Shown: positions 7,449 to 16,043 of the stretch, one piece after another | Numbering within the stretch: the first letter of the stretch is position 1 | Layout of the letters: every line of letters starts with the position of its first letter | From: Sandaracinaceae bacterium | Lineage (GTDB): Bacteria; Myxococcota_A; Polyangia; Polyangiales; Houyiibacteriaceae | Direction of reading: 5' to 3' | DNA length: 64,000 nucleotides | NCBI GenBank assembly: GCA_016706685.1 | Contig: JADJJE010000028.1 | Location: 1-64,000, forward strand | Notes under the pieces: generated by a model | The model's database searches: none | What the model saw: only the letters and a program-made list of their open reading frames with translations | What the model was told of the DNA's origin: nothing | Position numbers and translations under genes: made by a program

Positions 7449-8390
7449 TCAGTTCCCGGAGGCCGGCTCGAAGACCACCTCGAACATGGCCGGCCACTGC
7501 TTGCCCGTGATGAGGAAGTGCTGCGTCTCGGGCAAGTACGCGATGCCGTTCAGCACGTCGGCGCCGAGCGAGTCCTCCCGCGTCAGCAGGCCGCGCGCGT
7601 TGACCACCGCGGTGACGTGGCCCGTCTCCGGGTCGATGCGCACCAGCTCGTCGGTCTGCCAGACGTTGGCGTAGACCACGCCATCCACGCACTCGAGCTC
7701 GTTGAGCATGCGTTGGGCCCGGCCCTCACGCGTGACGCGCACGCTGCCGGTGGGCGCGAAGCTCTCGGGGTCGCGGAAGGTCAGCGTGGCCGAGCCGTCG
7801 CTCATGATCAGGCGGTTGTCCTGGGTGTCGAGGCACAGGCCCCAGCCCTCGCCCGTGTACGCCAGCTGGCGGCGCGGCTCGAACGTGGCGAGGTCGTACT
7901 CGAAGGCCACGCCGTCCTGCCAGGTGAGCTGGATGAGCCGGTCGTCCACGATGGTGAGGCCCTCGGCGAAGTACTGCGCGTCCACCTCGCGCCGGCGCGT
8001 GACCACGCCACTGTCCAGCACCACCTCGCGCAGCGACGAGCGGCCGTTGAGCCCGGTGCTCTCGAACACGCGGCCGTCAGGGTGCACCTCGAGGCCCTGG
8101 GTGAACGCCTCGGGGTCATGGGGGAGCCTTCGCAACACGCGCACGCGCAGCTGCTCCGGGGCCGGGATGGTGCTGTCGCGCGGCGTGGGCGGGGTGGTGA
8201 CCTCTTCCGGCGGCGAAACATGGACCACGTGGCCCTGCGCCACGGCTTCGCCCTCTTCGGTGCGGATGCGCCAGGCCAGCACCAGGAGCACCAGCAGGAT
8301 GGCACCGGCGGCGAGCCACACGACGCCCTTGGGCGAGGGGCTCGTGGGGGGTGCGGGAGGCGCAGGCGTGGGTGGCGGCGGGGTGCTCAC
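7449..8390 (-). CDS. Glutaminyl-peptide cyclotransferase (plant-type, beta-propeller), membrane-anchored
   Basis: 313 residues. A Pro-rich N terminus precedes one membrane helix (about residues 22-38), then a linker, then a five-bladed propeller with FTQGLEVHPDGRVFESTG, then GEGWGLCLD, LNELECVDGVVYANVWQTDELVRIDPETG and LNGIAYLPETQHFLITGKQWP. These are the hallmarks of the plant-type glutamine cyclotransferase family, which turns N-terminal glutamine into pyroglutamate. It would act in the periplasm, facing out from the inner membrane. I chose the GTG at 8390 because it directly precedes the Pro-rich anchor region; no strong ribosome-binding site is seen. It is divergent from the neighbouring + strand gene, with 52 bases between. 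Confidence 0.85.
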   Translation of the reverse strand: MSTPPPPTPAPPAPPTSPSPKGVVWLAAGAILLVLLVLAWRIRTEEGEAVAQGHVVHVSPPEEVTTPPTPRDSTIPAPEQLRVRVLRRLPHDPEAFTQGLEVHPDGRVFESTGLNGRSSLREVVLDSGVVTRRREVDAQYFAEGLTIVDDRLIQLTWQDGVAFEYDLATFEPRRQLAYTGEGWGLCLDTQDNRLIMSDGSATLTFRDPESFAPTGSVRVTREGRAQRMLNELECVDGVVYANVWQTDELVRIDPETGHVTAVVNARGLLTREDSLGADVLNGIAYLPETQHFLITGKQWPAMFEVVFEPASGN

Positions 8391-8442
8391 GGCCGGGAGA
8401 ATAGCAGCGTGGCGCGCTCCGGCTCGTGGTATCCCAGCGCGC

Positions 8443-9207
8443 ATGGGACGACATGCCGACGCCGTGAAGCTCTCCATCGCCGCCTCCAGCGTGAGGCAGT
8501 GGTACGGGTCCATGGTGCTGGGGCGCCTGCGTGTGCCGCCCGGCGCGCTCACGCTGTTCGACGCCGAGGGTGACCCCGAGTGCCGGTTGGTGCGTGAAGC
8601 GCTCACCGAACTGGACGTGGATCTGCGCATCGTGCCCGTGCCCGAGGGCGGGGCGCGCCATCGCGCGGCGCTCACCGCGCTGGGTGGCAACGGCGCGCGC
8701 GTGCCGCTGCTGGAAGACCGGGCCGCCTCCGTGGTGGTGGCCGGCAAGGACGGCATCCTGCGGCACCTCTTCGCCACCTACCGGCCTGTGGAGCCGGGCG
8801 TCCCGCTGCGCTACCGGCTCGGGTCCACCACGTCCAAGCTGGCCACGCGCATCCGGAGGGGGCGCGGCTTGCGGGCCACGCCGTCGCGTGCGGCAGAGCA
8901 AGACCTCGAGCTCTACAGCTTCGAGTCCAGCCCCTTCAGCCGGCTGGTGCGCGAGCGCCTCACCGAGCTCGAGCTCGCCTACTCCCTGCGGAACCTGGGC
9001 AAGGAGCAGCGCGCCGACATCGGGCCCGCGGGCAAGACGCTCACGTTCGGCAAGCCCTACGCGCCCGTGCCCGGTGGCAAGCGTGAGCAGCTCATGGCGC
9101 GCGGCGGGCAGATCCAGGTGCCGTACCTGCTCGACCCCAACACCGGCGCCGCGCTCTACGAGTCGCGTGCCATCCTCGAGTACCTGGACCGCACCTACGC
9201 GTTGTGA
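8443..9207 (+). CDS. Protein with two thioredoxin/GST N-terminal-like domains
   Basis: 254 residues. Two thioredoxin-fold units are readable. The first, at about 37-110, contains LTLFDAEGDPECRLVREAL and later RVPLLED. The second, at about 155-250, contains LELYSFESSPFSRLVRERL, then QIQVPYLLDPNTGAALYESRAILEYLDRTY, which is the classic GST N-terminal glutathione-binding segment with the E-S pair. No GST C-terminal helical domain follows. The first domain has a single Cys and the second has Ser at the active-site position, so a CxxC disulfide reductase is unlikely. Duplicated GST-N proteins of this layout are poorly characterised. It precedes a DUF1330 gene by 18 bases and is probably in one transcript with it. 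Confidence 0.8.
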   Translation: MGRHADAVKLSIAASSVRQWYGSMVLGRLRVPPGALTLFDAEGDPECRLVREALTELDVDLRIVPVPEGGARHRAALTALGGNGARVPLLEDRAASVVVAGKDGILRHLFATYRPVEPGVPLRYRLGSTTSKLATRIRRGRGLRATPSRAAEQDLELYSFESSPFSRLVRERLTELELAYSLRNLGKEQRADIGPAGKTLTFGKPYAPVPGGKREQLMARGGQIQVPYLLDPNTGAALYESRAILEYLDRTYAL

Positions 9208-9225
9208 GCGGTGTATCGTTGGGCC

Positions 9226-9636
9226 ATGACCCGCGTCATCGACCCCACCCCCGAGAGCTTCCGGGCGCTCAGCCGCACCGTGCCAGCCGGCGTGCCCATC
9301 GTCATGCTCAACCTGCTGCGCTTCCGCCCGGAGGCAGCGTACCCGCCGGGCAGCCCCCACGCGCCGTGCACCGGTCGCGAAGCCTATGCGCGCTACACGG
9401 CCCACGCCCTCGGAGCGGTGGCCGCAGCCGGGGCTGAGGTGGTCTTCCACGGAAGCGCGCTTGCGCACCCCATCGCGCCTCCCGACGAGCAGTGGGACGA
9501 GATCCTCCTCGTGGCGTACCCGAGCGTGGGTGCGTTCCTGCAGATGGTGATGGCGCCGGACTACCAGGCGCAGTCCGTGCACCGCACGGCGGCTCTCGAA
9601 GACGCGCGCCTGGTGTGCACGCAGCGCGGTGGCTGA
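9226..9636 (+). CDS. DUF1330-like (dimeric alpha/beta barrel) protein
   Basis: 136 residues. It opens with P-E-S-F-R-A-L and VPIVMLNLLRFRPEA, continues with REAYARYTAHAL and VVFHGSALAHPIAPPDEQWDEILLVAYPS, and ends with FLQMVMAPDYQ followed by R-T-A-A-L-E-D-A-R-L. This is the ferredoxin-like pattern of DUF1330/Dabb proteins. Their function is mostly unknown; some relatives are small oxygenases or isomerases. ATG 9226 is preferred over an in-frame GTG at 9211, which would overlap the stop of the preceding gene too closely to carry its own initiation site. Confidence 0.8.
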   Translation: MTRVIDPTPESFRALSRTVPAGVPIVMLNLLRFRPEAAYPPGSPHAPCTGREAYARYTAHALGAVAAAGAEVVFHGSALAHPIAPPDEQWDEILLVAYPSVGAFLQMVMAPDYQAQSVHRTAALEDARLVCTQRGG

Positions 9637-9720
9637 CGAGGCCGCTCGAGCCCCGCGCAAGCGGTCATGGGCCCGTTCAGGGTGTATCCTGAAGGTCCCC
9701 CTGTCTCCTCGACAGCGCTC

Positions 9721-12432
9721 ATGACCCCGTTCCGCAAGCTCCCTCTCGTGCTCTCGCTGTCGTCACTCATGGCGGTGTCGAGCTGCTCCTCCTCACCGGG
9801 CCAGCCGCTCGGCGGCCCCGCACCACGGGCCTACGACCGCGCGCCGGAGCCGCCCGCCATCCTGCGCGACGTGGCCATGGTCAACGACGACAACGAGTGG
9901 AACGCTCCGTTCGTCCCGGGGCTGCGCACCACCATGGACGGGCGCGTGGCGCTGCGCGTGCAAGGCGGGCCGTCCACGCTGTCGTTCTCGTTGTTCGTGC
10001 CCGAGGGCGTGGCGGAGCCCATCCTCACCGGCCCAGCGGGCGCCCAGCTCTTGGCGGACGTCACACCTTTCCAGGTGGTGCTGCCGCCCGCGGCCGAGCC
10101 CAACCTGCTGCGCGTGGGCCACCACACCATCTGCGACCCCACGCAGGAGTTCGCCGTCGAGGGTGAGCGCCCCAACCCGTACGCGTGCGGCACCAACCTG
10201 GCCAACGACTGCTACGACATCACGGTCATCAGCTCCATCTCCGAGTCGTTCCGCGCGGTGCAGATGTGGGGAACGCCCGTCACGGTGGAGGTGGCCTCGC
10301 CCAAGACCGTGGACGCCAACATCGTGCGCGTGGAGCTGGGCACGTCGGTGCCCGGGGCCGAAATCCCGCTCTCGCCCGAGCTGGCCGAGGTGGCCGTCAC
10401 CATCGATGGCCGCCTGCTGACCGGCCGCCTGGGCGGCGCTGCGCGCTACTGGACCAACCCGAACACGGGCGAGGAGATCGTGCGCTCCTACGATCTGATG
10501 TACTCGGTGCTCCCAGATGAGGCGGAGCCGTGTGACATCACGGCGTGGACGAACTTCCACCCTATCAGCCACGCGCCCTTCGACCCGAACATGAGGGTCT
10601 ACGGGCTCGCGGCCTACCCGTTCCGTGACAGCGAGGGGCGGCTGGTGGGCGACGGCGAGGACATGGGCGGCAGCTACCCGTGGGTGGACCGCGAGGGCTC
10701 GAACGTGTTCATGACGGGCGTGCCCGGCTTCATCACAGAGCAGTCGCACGAAGACTATCCGCGCCGCTGTGTGGTGGACGGTTGCGAGCAGTACGACTAC
10801 GCGATGGACTTCGACCGCGGCTTCTTGGTGGCGGGCTTGTGGACGCACGGCAAGCTCGTGCACCTCGACTCGCGCATCAACAACGTGGACTGGTCCGTGG
10901 GGATGCGCCCCGACACCCACTACCTGGTGGACCTCTACCGTGATCCCTCGGGCGACCCCGTCTCCGTGCGCTTCGGCTCCGGGCGTGGCTATGGCTCCGG
11001 CGCGCCTGGGCACCCGGCCAACGAGAACATCCTCGACTCGCTGCAGCACCTACTGAACCACGTGCCGGCGCTGCGCCCCATCACGCCGCGCGACGTGGTG
11101 TGGATCATGAACACGGGCGTGGCCACGGACGAGGTGGTGTTCGACGACTTCCTCGACCCGCGCGCCTACATCGTGTCCAGTATGCAGGCGTCGGTCACGC
11201 AGCTGCTGGACTACCAGGGGCGCTCCACGGGCGTGCCCGTGCACTGGAACGGCCAGCACCGCACCATCGGCATCAACCTGGGCGTGAGCAACCAGCGGCA
11301 GTACCGGTTGGACCACACGGTGGACGAGGACGTGCACATCCAGAATGCGGCCACCAGCCTGGGGTTCGCCGTGCCGAGCTTCGGCCTGGTCGAGGCGGGC
11401 ACCGGACGAACCGAGCCGGTGGCCCTGGGTGGGTTCTACGGGCGTGGCTTCTGGCTCGATGGCGACAACCGCATCGTCTACACCGCGCCGGCCCAAGAGA
11501 CGCCCATCGAGGGCGACTGGTACGTGGGCCTCTTCATCGACCCGCGCACCACCGAGGGCGCGACGCGCGCGCTCATCACCTTCCCCGATGGCACCGCGGT
11601 GCGCCTGGTGGACCGGCAGATGGTCCAGTACGTGCTCAACGAGCGCGTGTTGCACGAGGTGGCGCTGCCGCCGAGCGAGTCGGGCTGGGTGCACCTCGGC
11701 TGGCACGTGCGGCGTGAGCATCGCGAGCTGACGCTCCTGGTGAATGGCTTCCCGCTCGACCGCTACGAGGCCACGCAGCGCTTCTTCGACGTGGTGGCGG
11801 GCGAGCTCATCGTGGGGCGCGGTCCCGACCGTCGGCGCGGGCTTCGCGACGCGGGTGTGCGCGGCTGGGTCGACGACCTGAAGGTCCTCGCTCACGCCGT
11901 GGATCCGGAGGTGGCGTGCAACCACGCGGGCGGCTCGCTGGTGGCGCTGAACGGTGATGCGCTGGGGAGCCAGGCCGCGCTCTACCCCGAGTGGGCGCAC
12001 GCCGAGGTGGCCGCCGTGGCGGGTGGTGCAGCGGGTACGCGCTACGCCTGCTTCCACGACTACCGCGCGGACAACACCGCCACGCTGGCCAACATCCCGG
12101 CGGGGACCACCTCGGTGCGGCAGACCATCCTCTTCCCCGAGGGGCCGCTGCGCGCTGGCGTCCCGCGCCCCGACTCGTCGGCCAACGCGTTCTGCCTGAG
12201 CTGTCACAGCGACGCGGGCATCGGCCCCATGGGGCTGGGCGCGCTCGCGTTCCGGGGCACCGTCACCCTCGAGAACGACCGCCGCCGCCAGCCGCACCAG
12301 CCACCACGCCGCGTGTTCGGCAACATCCCAGCCGGCTTCATCGCGGCGGGCGAGGGCCCGGGCAGCCCGGCCGCGGCGATGGTCGCGCCGCCCGAGGGCG
12401 TGCTCATCGAGCCGTGGTTGCTCCCGAACTGA
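9721..12432 (+). CDS. Large LamG-like lipoprotein with a CxxCH motif near the C terminus
   Basis: 903 residues. The signal peptide ends VSSC (lipobox, Cys about residue 21). The central part is rich in Trp, Tyr and Asp and has no obvious enzyme motif. A segment near 640-735 (GDWYVGLFIDP, then SGWVHLGWHVRREHRELTLLVNGFPLDRYEAT, then GRGPDRRRGLRDAGVRGWVDDLKVL) reads like a LamG/concanavalin-type jelly roll. Near residue 825, FCLSCHSDAG gives CxxCH, a c-type haem attachment site of the kind found in multi-domain cytochromes. Only one such motif is present, so haem binding is uncertain. It is followed after 54 bases by the PHP-domain lipoprotein. I do not know the function; it is probably an envelope protein facing outward. 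Confidence 0.8.
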   Translation: MTPFRKLPLVLSLSSLMAVSSCSSSPGQPLGGPAPRAYDRAPEPPAILRDVAMVNDDNEWNAPFVPGLRTTMDGRVALRVQGGPSTLSFSLFVPEGVAEPILTGPAGAQLLADVTPFQVVLPPAAEPNLLRVGHHTICDPTQEFAVEGERPNPYACGTNLANDCYDITVISSISESFRAVQMWGTPVTVEVASPKTVDANIVRVELGTSVPGAEIPLSPELAEVAVTIDGRLLTGRLGGAARYWTNPNTGEEIVRSYDLMYSVLPDEAEPCDITAWTNFHPISHAPFDPNMRVYGLAAYPFRDSEGRLVGDGEDMGGSYPWVDREGSNVFMTGVPGFITEQSHEDYPRRCVVDGCEQYDYAMDFDRGFLVAGLWTHGKLVHLDSRINNVDWSVGMRPDTHYLVDLYRDPSGDPVSVRFGSGRGYGSGAPGHPANENILDSLQHLLNHVPALRPITPRDVVWIMNTGVATDEVVFDDFLDPRAYIVSSMQASVTQLLDYQGRSTGVPVHWNGQHRTIGINLGVSNQRQYRLDHTVDEDVHIQNAATSLGFAVPSFGLVEAGTGRTEPVALGGFYGRGFWLDGDNRIVYTAPAQETPIEGDWYVGLFIDPRTTEGATRALITFPDGTAVRLVDRQMVQYVLNERVLHEVALPPSESGWVHLGWHVRREHRELTLLVNGFPLDRYEATQRFFDVVAGELIVGRGPDRRRGLRDAGVRGWVDDLKVLAHAVDPEVACNHAGGSLVALNGDALGSQAALYPEWAHAEVAAVAGGAAGTRYACFHDYRADNTATLANIPAGTTSVRQTILFPEGPLRAGVPRPDSSANAFCLSCHSDAGIGPMGLGALAFRGTVTLENDRRRQPHQPPRRVFGNIPAGFIAAGEGPGSPAAAMVAPPEGVLIEPWLLPN

Positions 12433-12486
12433 GCGCTAGGGCGCGAGGCCCCTGTCGGGGCACGAGAAGCTGATAGCATCCCGCGC

Positions 12487-15111
12487 ATGGTGCACCTCTT
12501 CTCCGCCTGGGCTCGCGGGACGCGCGGCCTCGTCTTGCTCTCGCTCGCCACGTTGGCAGCCACATCATTTGCAGGTTGCGGCGGTGACGGCCCGGGCCCG
12601 CTGCCCATCGCCGAAGGCAACCCGTGCGAGGGGCCGGTCACCTTCGCGGTGGGCGACGAGGGTCACACCGAGCCGCTGGGCTCCCGCCCCAACGAGGCCC
12701 GCGCAGGGCGCCTGCCCGCCGACGCCGTTCCGCCCGACCCGCGTGGGCTGAACACCTATCAGGCGGGTGACTTCGTGCTGGCCAACGAGCACGTGGGGCT
12801 CATCATCGAGGACGCGCGGCCGTCGGACCACTTCGTCGAGACGGGCGGCATGCTGGTGGGGCTCGGGCGCATGCGCGATGGCGCGCTGGTGGACGTGGCC
12901 GACTTTGGTGAGCTGGTGCCCAGCATGGGCATGTTCGTGCTCGACCCAGAGAGCGTGACCGTGCTGCGCCGCGGCGGCCGCGGGCAGACCGCCGTGGTGC
13001 GCGTGGTGGGCACCATGCGCGCGTTCGGGGCGCTGCCCGAACTGTTCGAGCTGTTCCTGCGCGGCGACCACACCGACTGGCAGGTGGCCATGGACTACTC
13101 GCTCGCGCCGGGCGCCGAGGTGGCCGAGATCACCGTGCACGCCGCCAACGCGAGCACCGAGGCCGAGAGCGTGTTGAGCAACGCGCTCTTCGCCGTGCAG
13201 GCCAACCGCATGCCGCTCTACGCGCCGGGCGTGGGCGCCAACACTCCGTCGGGCACGTTCCCCTTCCTGGGCTTCGTGGACGACCAGGGTACCAGCTACG
13301 CGTGGGAGTCGCCGGCTGGGCCCATCGACACGCTGCTGTCGGTGAGCAACCTGCAGTTCTACCGCGCCCCCGGCTACGAGCTGCCGGCGTGCGCGGTGCA
13401 CTCCGAGGTGATCGCGCGCGTGCACGTGGGCGAGCGCGGCTGGGACGGGCTGCGCGAGTCCATGGCTCGCACCAGCGGCGAGACCCTGCGCGCGGTGACC
13501 GTGTCGGTGCGCTCCGCGTCGGACGCGCCACTCGAGGGTGCCCGCGTGCACGTGAGCAACGACGCCGACGAGTACGTGACGCGCGGCATCACCGACGCGA
13601 GCGGGAACACCGTGGTGCACCTGCCCGCCGGTGCGCACGCGGTGGAGGCTTTCGTGAGCGGGCCCGGGCGCTCGGGCGCGGTGGCTCTCCCCGCCGACGC
13701 CACCAGCGTGACGCTGACTTTCCCGGCCATGGGCGCGCTCACGGTCGCGGCCCGCGTCGCGGGTGAAGCGGACGTGTTGCCGGCCCGTGTGGCCATCGAG
13801 CCCATCGACGCCCTCGCGCCCGTGACACCCGCCAGCTGGGGTGAGTCCCTCCCGCCGCACGGCCTCACCGTGCTGGAGTTCCAGACGCTCACGGACGGCA
13901 CTTACACGCTTCCGCCAGGCGACTACCGCGTGACCGTCTCGCGTGGCTACGAGTACGAGCTGCACACCGAAGAGGTGCAGGTCACCGCAGGCGCGACCGC
14001 CGTCGTCACAGCGGACCTCGAGCACGTGGTGGACACCGCAGGCCAGCTCTGCGGGGACTTCCACATCCACACCAACCGGTCGTTCGACGCCGAGGACGAG
14101 GCCGAGGGCATGGTGCGCGCCGCCGCCGCCGAGGGGCTGGAGATCCCGCTGCGCTCCGACCACGAGTGGGTGGCCGACTTCGAGCCGATCATCGCGGCCA
14201 TGGGCCTCGGGGACTTCCTCTTCGGCGTGGTCTCGCTCGAGATGACCACCTTCGACTACGGCCACTTCGGGGTCTTCCCCCTCGCCATCGACGAGGATGC
14301 GCACAACGACGGCGCGGTGGACTGGGTGGGGCGCTCGCCGCAGGAGGTGTTCGACGACATCCACGGGCGTGTGGTGGAGGGGGCGGCGCCGTTGGTGGTG
14401 GCCAACCATCCCCGCGCGGTCCCCGGCCTGCTCGGCTTCTTCACTTCGGCGGCGTTCGACTCCGCCACCGGACAGCCCGGCATGCCGCAGTTCTGGAGCG
14501 ACGACTTCGACCTCATCGAGGTCTTCAACGACTCGAGCTTCGACGAGAACTCGCAGCTGGTGACGGACTGGTTCGGGTTCCTCAACCGCGGCCGCCGCAT
14601 CTTCGCGGTGGGGTCCTCGGATACGCACCAGGTCTACGACATCCCGCTGGGCTACCCGCGCACCTGCGCGCGCCTTGGCACCGATGACACCGCCACCCTG
14701 CGCGGCATGGGGCCCGCGCCGCTGCGGGACGCCATGGCAGGCGGGCACAGCGTCATCAACGGAGGCGTCCACTTGAGCGCGCTGCATGCGAGCGGCGCGC
14801 GACCCGGCGAGGTGGTCACCAACGCCGCCACCGGCGAGCTGGTGCGCGTGGTGGTCCAGGCGCCGCAGTGGGTGGACGTGGACAGCCTGCGCGTCTACGT
14901 GAACGGCGTGTTGGTGGAGACCATCGCGCTCGACACCACCACGGCCGACCCACTGAACCCCGTGAGCCGCTTCGACGCCGACGTGAGCGTCCCCACCGGC
15001 GACATGGCCGCGTGGGTGGTGTTCGTGGCCGCGGGCGACACGGACCTCACCCCCGTGCACCCCGGGCGTATGCCCTTCGGCGTGACCAACCCCATCTTCT
15101 TCGAGCCCTGA
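12487..15111 (+). CDS. CehA/McbA-like PHP-fold metallohydrolase lipoprotein
   Basis: 874 residues. The signal peptide has lipobox F-A-G-C (Cys about residue 35). Residues about 60-500 form a long beta-rich N-terminal part that includes carboxypeptidase-regulatory-like sandwich units (VRSASDAPLEGARVHV, DASGNTVVHLPAG). At residue 526 the PHP domain starts with GDFHIHTN (H526, H528), continues with RSDHEW and NHPR, and ends with GSSDTH, together giving the usual set of metal-binding His and Asp residues. The CehA/McbA group includes carbaryl hydrolase and a microcin B17 processing protein, but most members are uncharacterised hydrolases. It is likely surface- or periplasm-exposed and co-transcribed with the genes on either side. 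Confidence 0.88.
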   Translation: MVHLFSAWARGTRGLVLLSLATLAATSFAGCGGDGPGPLPIAEGNPCEGPVTFAVGDEGHTEPLGSRPNEARAGRLPADAVPPDPRGLNTYQAGDFVLANEHVGLIIEDARPSDHFVETGGMLVGLGRMRDGALVDVADFGELVPSMGMFVLDPESVTVLRRGGRGQTAVVRVVGTMRAFGALPELFELFLRGDHTDWQVAMDYSLAPGAEVAEITVHAANASTEAESVLSNALFAVQANRMPLYAPGVGANTPSGTFPFLGFVDDQGTSYAWESPAGPIDTLLSVSNLQFYRAPGYELPACAVHSEVIARVHVGERGWDGLRESMARTSGETLRAVTVSVRSASDAPLEGARVHVSNDADEYVTRGITDASGNTVVHLPAGAHAVEAFVSGPGRSGAVALPADATSVTLTFPAMGALTVAARVAGEADVLPARVAIEPIDALAPVTPASWGESLPPHGLTVLEFQTLTDGTYTLPPGDYRVTVSRGYEYELHTEEVQVTAGATAVVTADLEHVVDTAGQLCGDFHIHTNRSFDAEDEAEGMVRAAAAEGLEIPLRSDHEWVADFEPIIAAMGLGDFLFGVVSLEMTTFDYGHFGVFPLAIDEDAHNDGAVDWVGRSPQEVFDDIHGRVVEGAAPLVVANHPRAVPGLLGFFTSAAFDSATGQPGMPQFWSDDFDLIEVFNDSSFDENSQLVTDWFGFLNRGRRIFAVGSSDTHQVYDIPLGYPRTCARLGTDDTATLRGMGPAPLRDAMAGGHSVINGGVHLSALHASGARPGEVVTNAATGELVRVVVQAPQWVDVDSLRVYVNGVLVETIALDTTTADPLNPVSRFDADVSVPTGDMAAWVVFVAAGDTDLTPVHPGRMPFGVTNPIFFEP

Positions 15112-15138
15112 GCCGCTTCTCGCTACACTGCACAACCC

Positions 15139-16032
15139 ATGTCCACCCTCGAGATCCCTGCCGCGCGCCTGCACGCCCTGACGTGGGGCACCACTCGCCC
15201 CGAGGCACCGCTGGCCGTCTTGCTGCACGGCTTCCCGGACATCCCGCACAGCTGGGAGCCGGTGGCGCTGCGCCTGGCCGAGCAGGGCTACCGCGTGGTC
15301 GCGCCCTACATGCCGGGCTACCACCCGTCGGCGCCACCGGAGCGTGGCGACTTCCTCGAGGTGAGCGACCGCATCCTCGCGCTGGTGGACGCGCTCTCGC
15401 CCACGCGTCCGGTGTACCTGGTGGGCCACGACTGGGGCGCCGCGGTCAGCTACGTGCTCTTGGCCCGCGCCCCCGAGCGCTTCCGCGCGGCGGGCACCAT
15501 GGCCGTGCCGCACATCCAGGCGTTCGTGCGCAACGGTCTCGGCAACCCGAAGCAGCTGTGGCGCAGCCGCTACATGGCGTTCTTCCAGCTGGTCCCCGTG
15601 GCCGACGCGCTGGTCCCGCGCGACGACTACGCCTTCATCCGCAAGCTGTGGCGCGACTGGTCACCGGGGTACTCGCTTCCCGAGGCGCACTTCGCCGAGC
15701 TGCGCGCGTGCTTCGACGCGTCCATGCCGGCGCCGCTCGCGTGGTACCGGCCGCAGTCGGGCGCCATGGGTGCGCGCCTCCGTGACCTGCCCACGGTGCT
15801 GGGGCTGCTCACGCGCCCGCTGTTGGTGCCCACGCTCTACCTTCACGGCGAGGACGACGGCTGCATCGGCGTGTCGGTCACGCAGGGGCAGCGGCGCTAC
15901 TTCGCGGGCGACTTCGAGGACGACGTGATCGCGTCGGCGGGCCACTTCCTGCAGCTGGAGCAGCCCGTGCGCGTGGCCACGCGCGTGCTCGACTTCTTTG
16001 CGCGTTACCCCCTCTCTTCCCGCGGCGCCTAG
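15139..16032 (+). CDS. Alpha/beta hydrolase, epoxide-hydrolase-like
   Basis: 297 residues of standard alpha/beta hydrolase layout. HGFPD supplies the oxyanion-hole region, GHDWGAA carries an Asp nucleophile at D98, LHGEDDG holds the likely acidic residue, and SAGHFLQLEQP holds the catalytic His at H269. The HGxP motif together with an Asp nucleophile in GHDWGA is the pattern of epoxide hydrolases and haloalkane dehalogenases, rather than a Ser esterase. The cap region lies between about 130 and 215. Substrate unknown. It starts 27 bases after the PHP gene and ends within a hairpin shared with the convergent DUF4010 gene. Confidence 0.88.
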   Translation: MSTLEIPAARLHALTWGTTRPEAPLAVLLHGFPDIPHSWEPVALRLAEQGYRVVAPYMPGYHPSAPPERGDFLEVSDRILALVDALSPTRPVYLVGHDWGAAVSYVLLARAPERFRAAGTMAVPHIQAFVRNGLGNPKQLWRSRYMAFFQLVPVADALVPRDDYAFIRKLWRDWSPGYSLPEAHFAELRACFDASMPAPLAWYRPQSGAMGARLRDLPTVLGLLTRPLLVPTLYLHGEDDGCIGVSVTQGQRRYFAGDFEDDVIASAGHFLQLEQPVRVATRVLDFFARYPLSSRGA

Positions 16033-16038
16033 GCCGCG
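16021..16038. terminator. Hairpin at convergent gene ends
   Basis: CGCGGC and GCCGCG form a perfect 6-bp stem around a GCCTAG loop, and the TAG stop of the + strand hydrolase (16030-16032) lies in that loop. The convergent DUF4010 gene stops six bases further on. No long T run follows. Confidence 0.45.
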
Positions 16039-16043
16039 CGCGC

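Noticed and set aside
12487..15111. DNA polymerase-type PHP domain
   Set aside because: The protein is a lipoprotein with CehA/McbA layout and no polymerase region.
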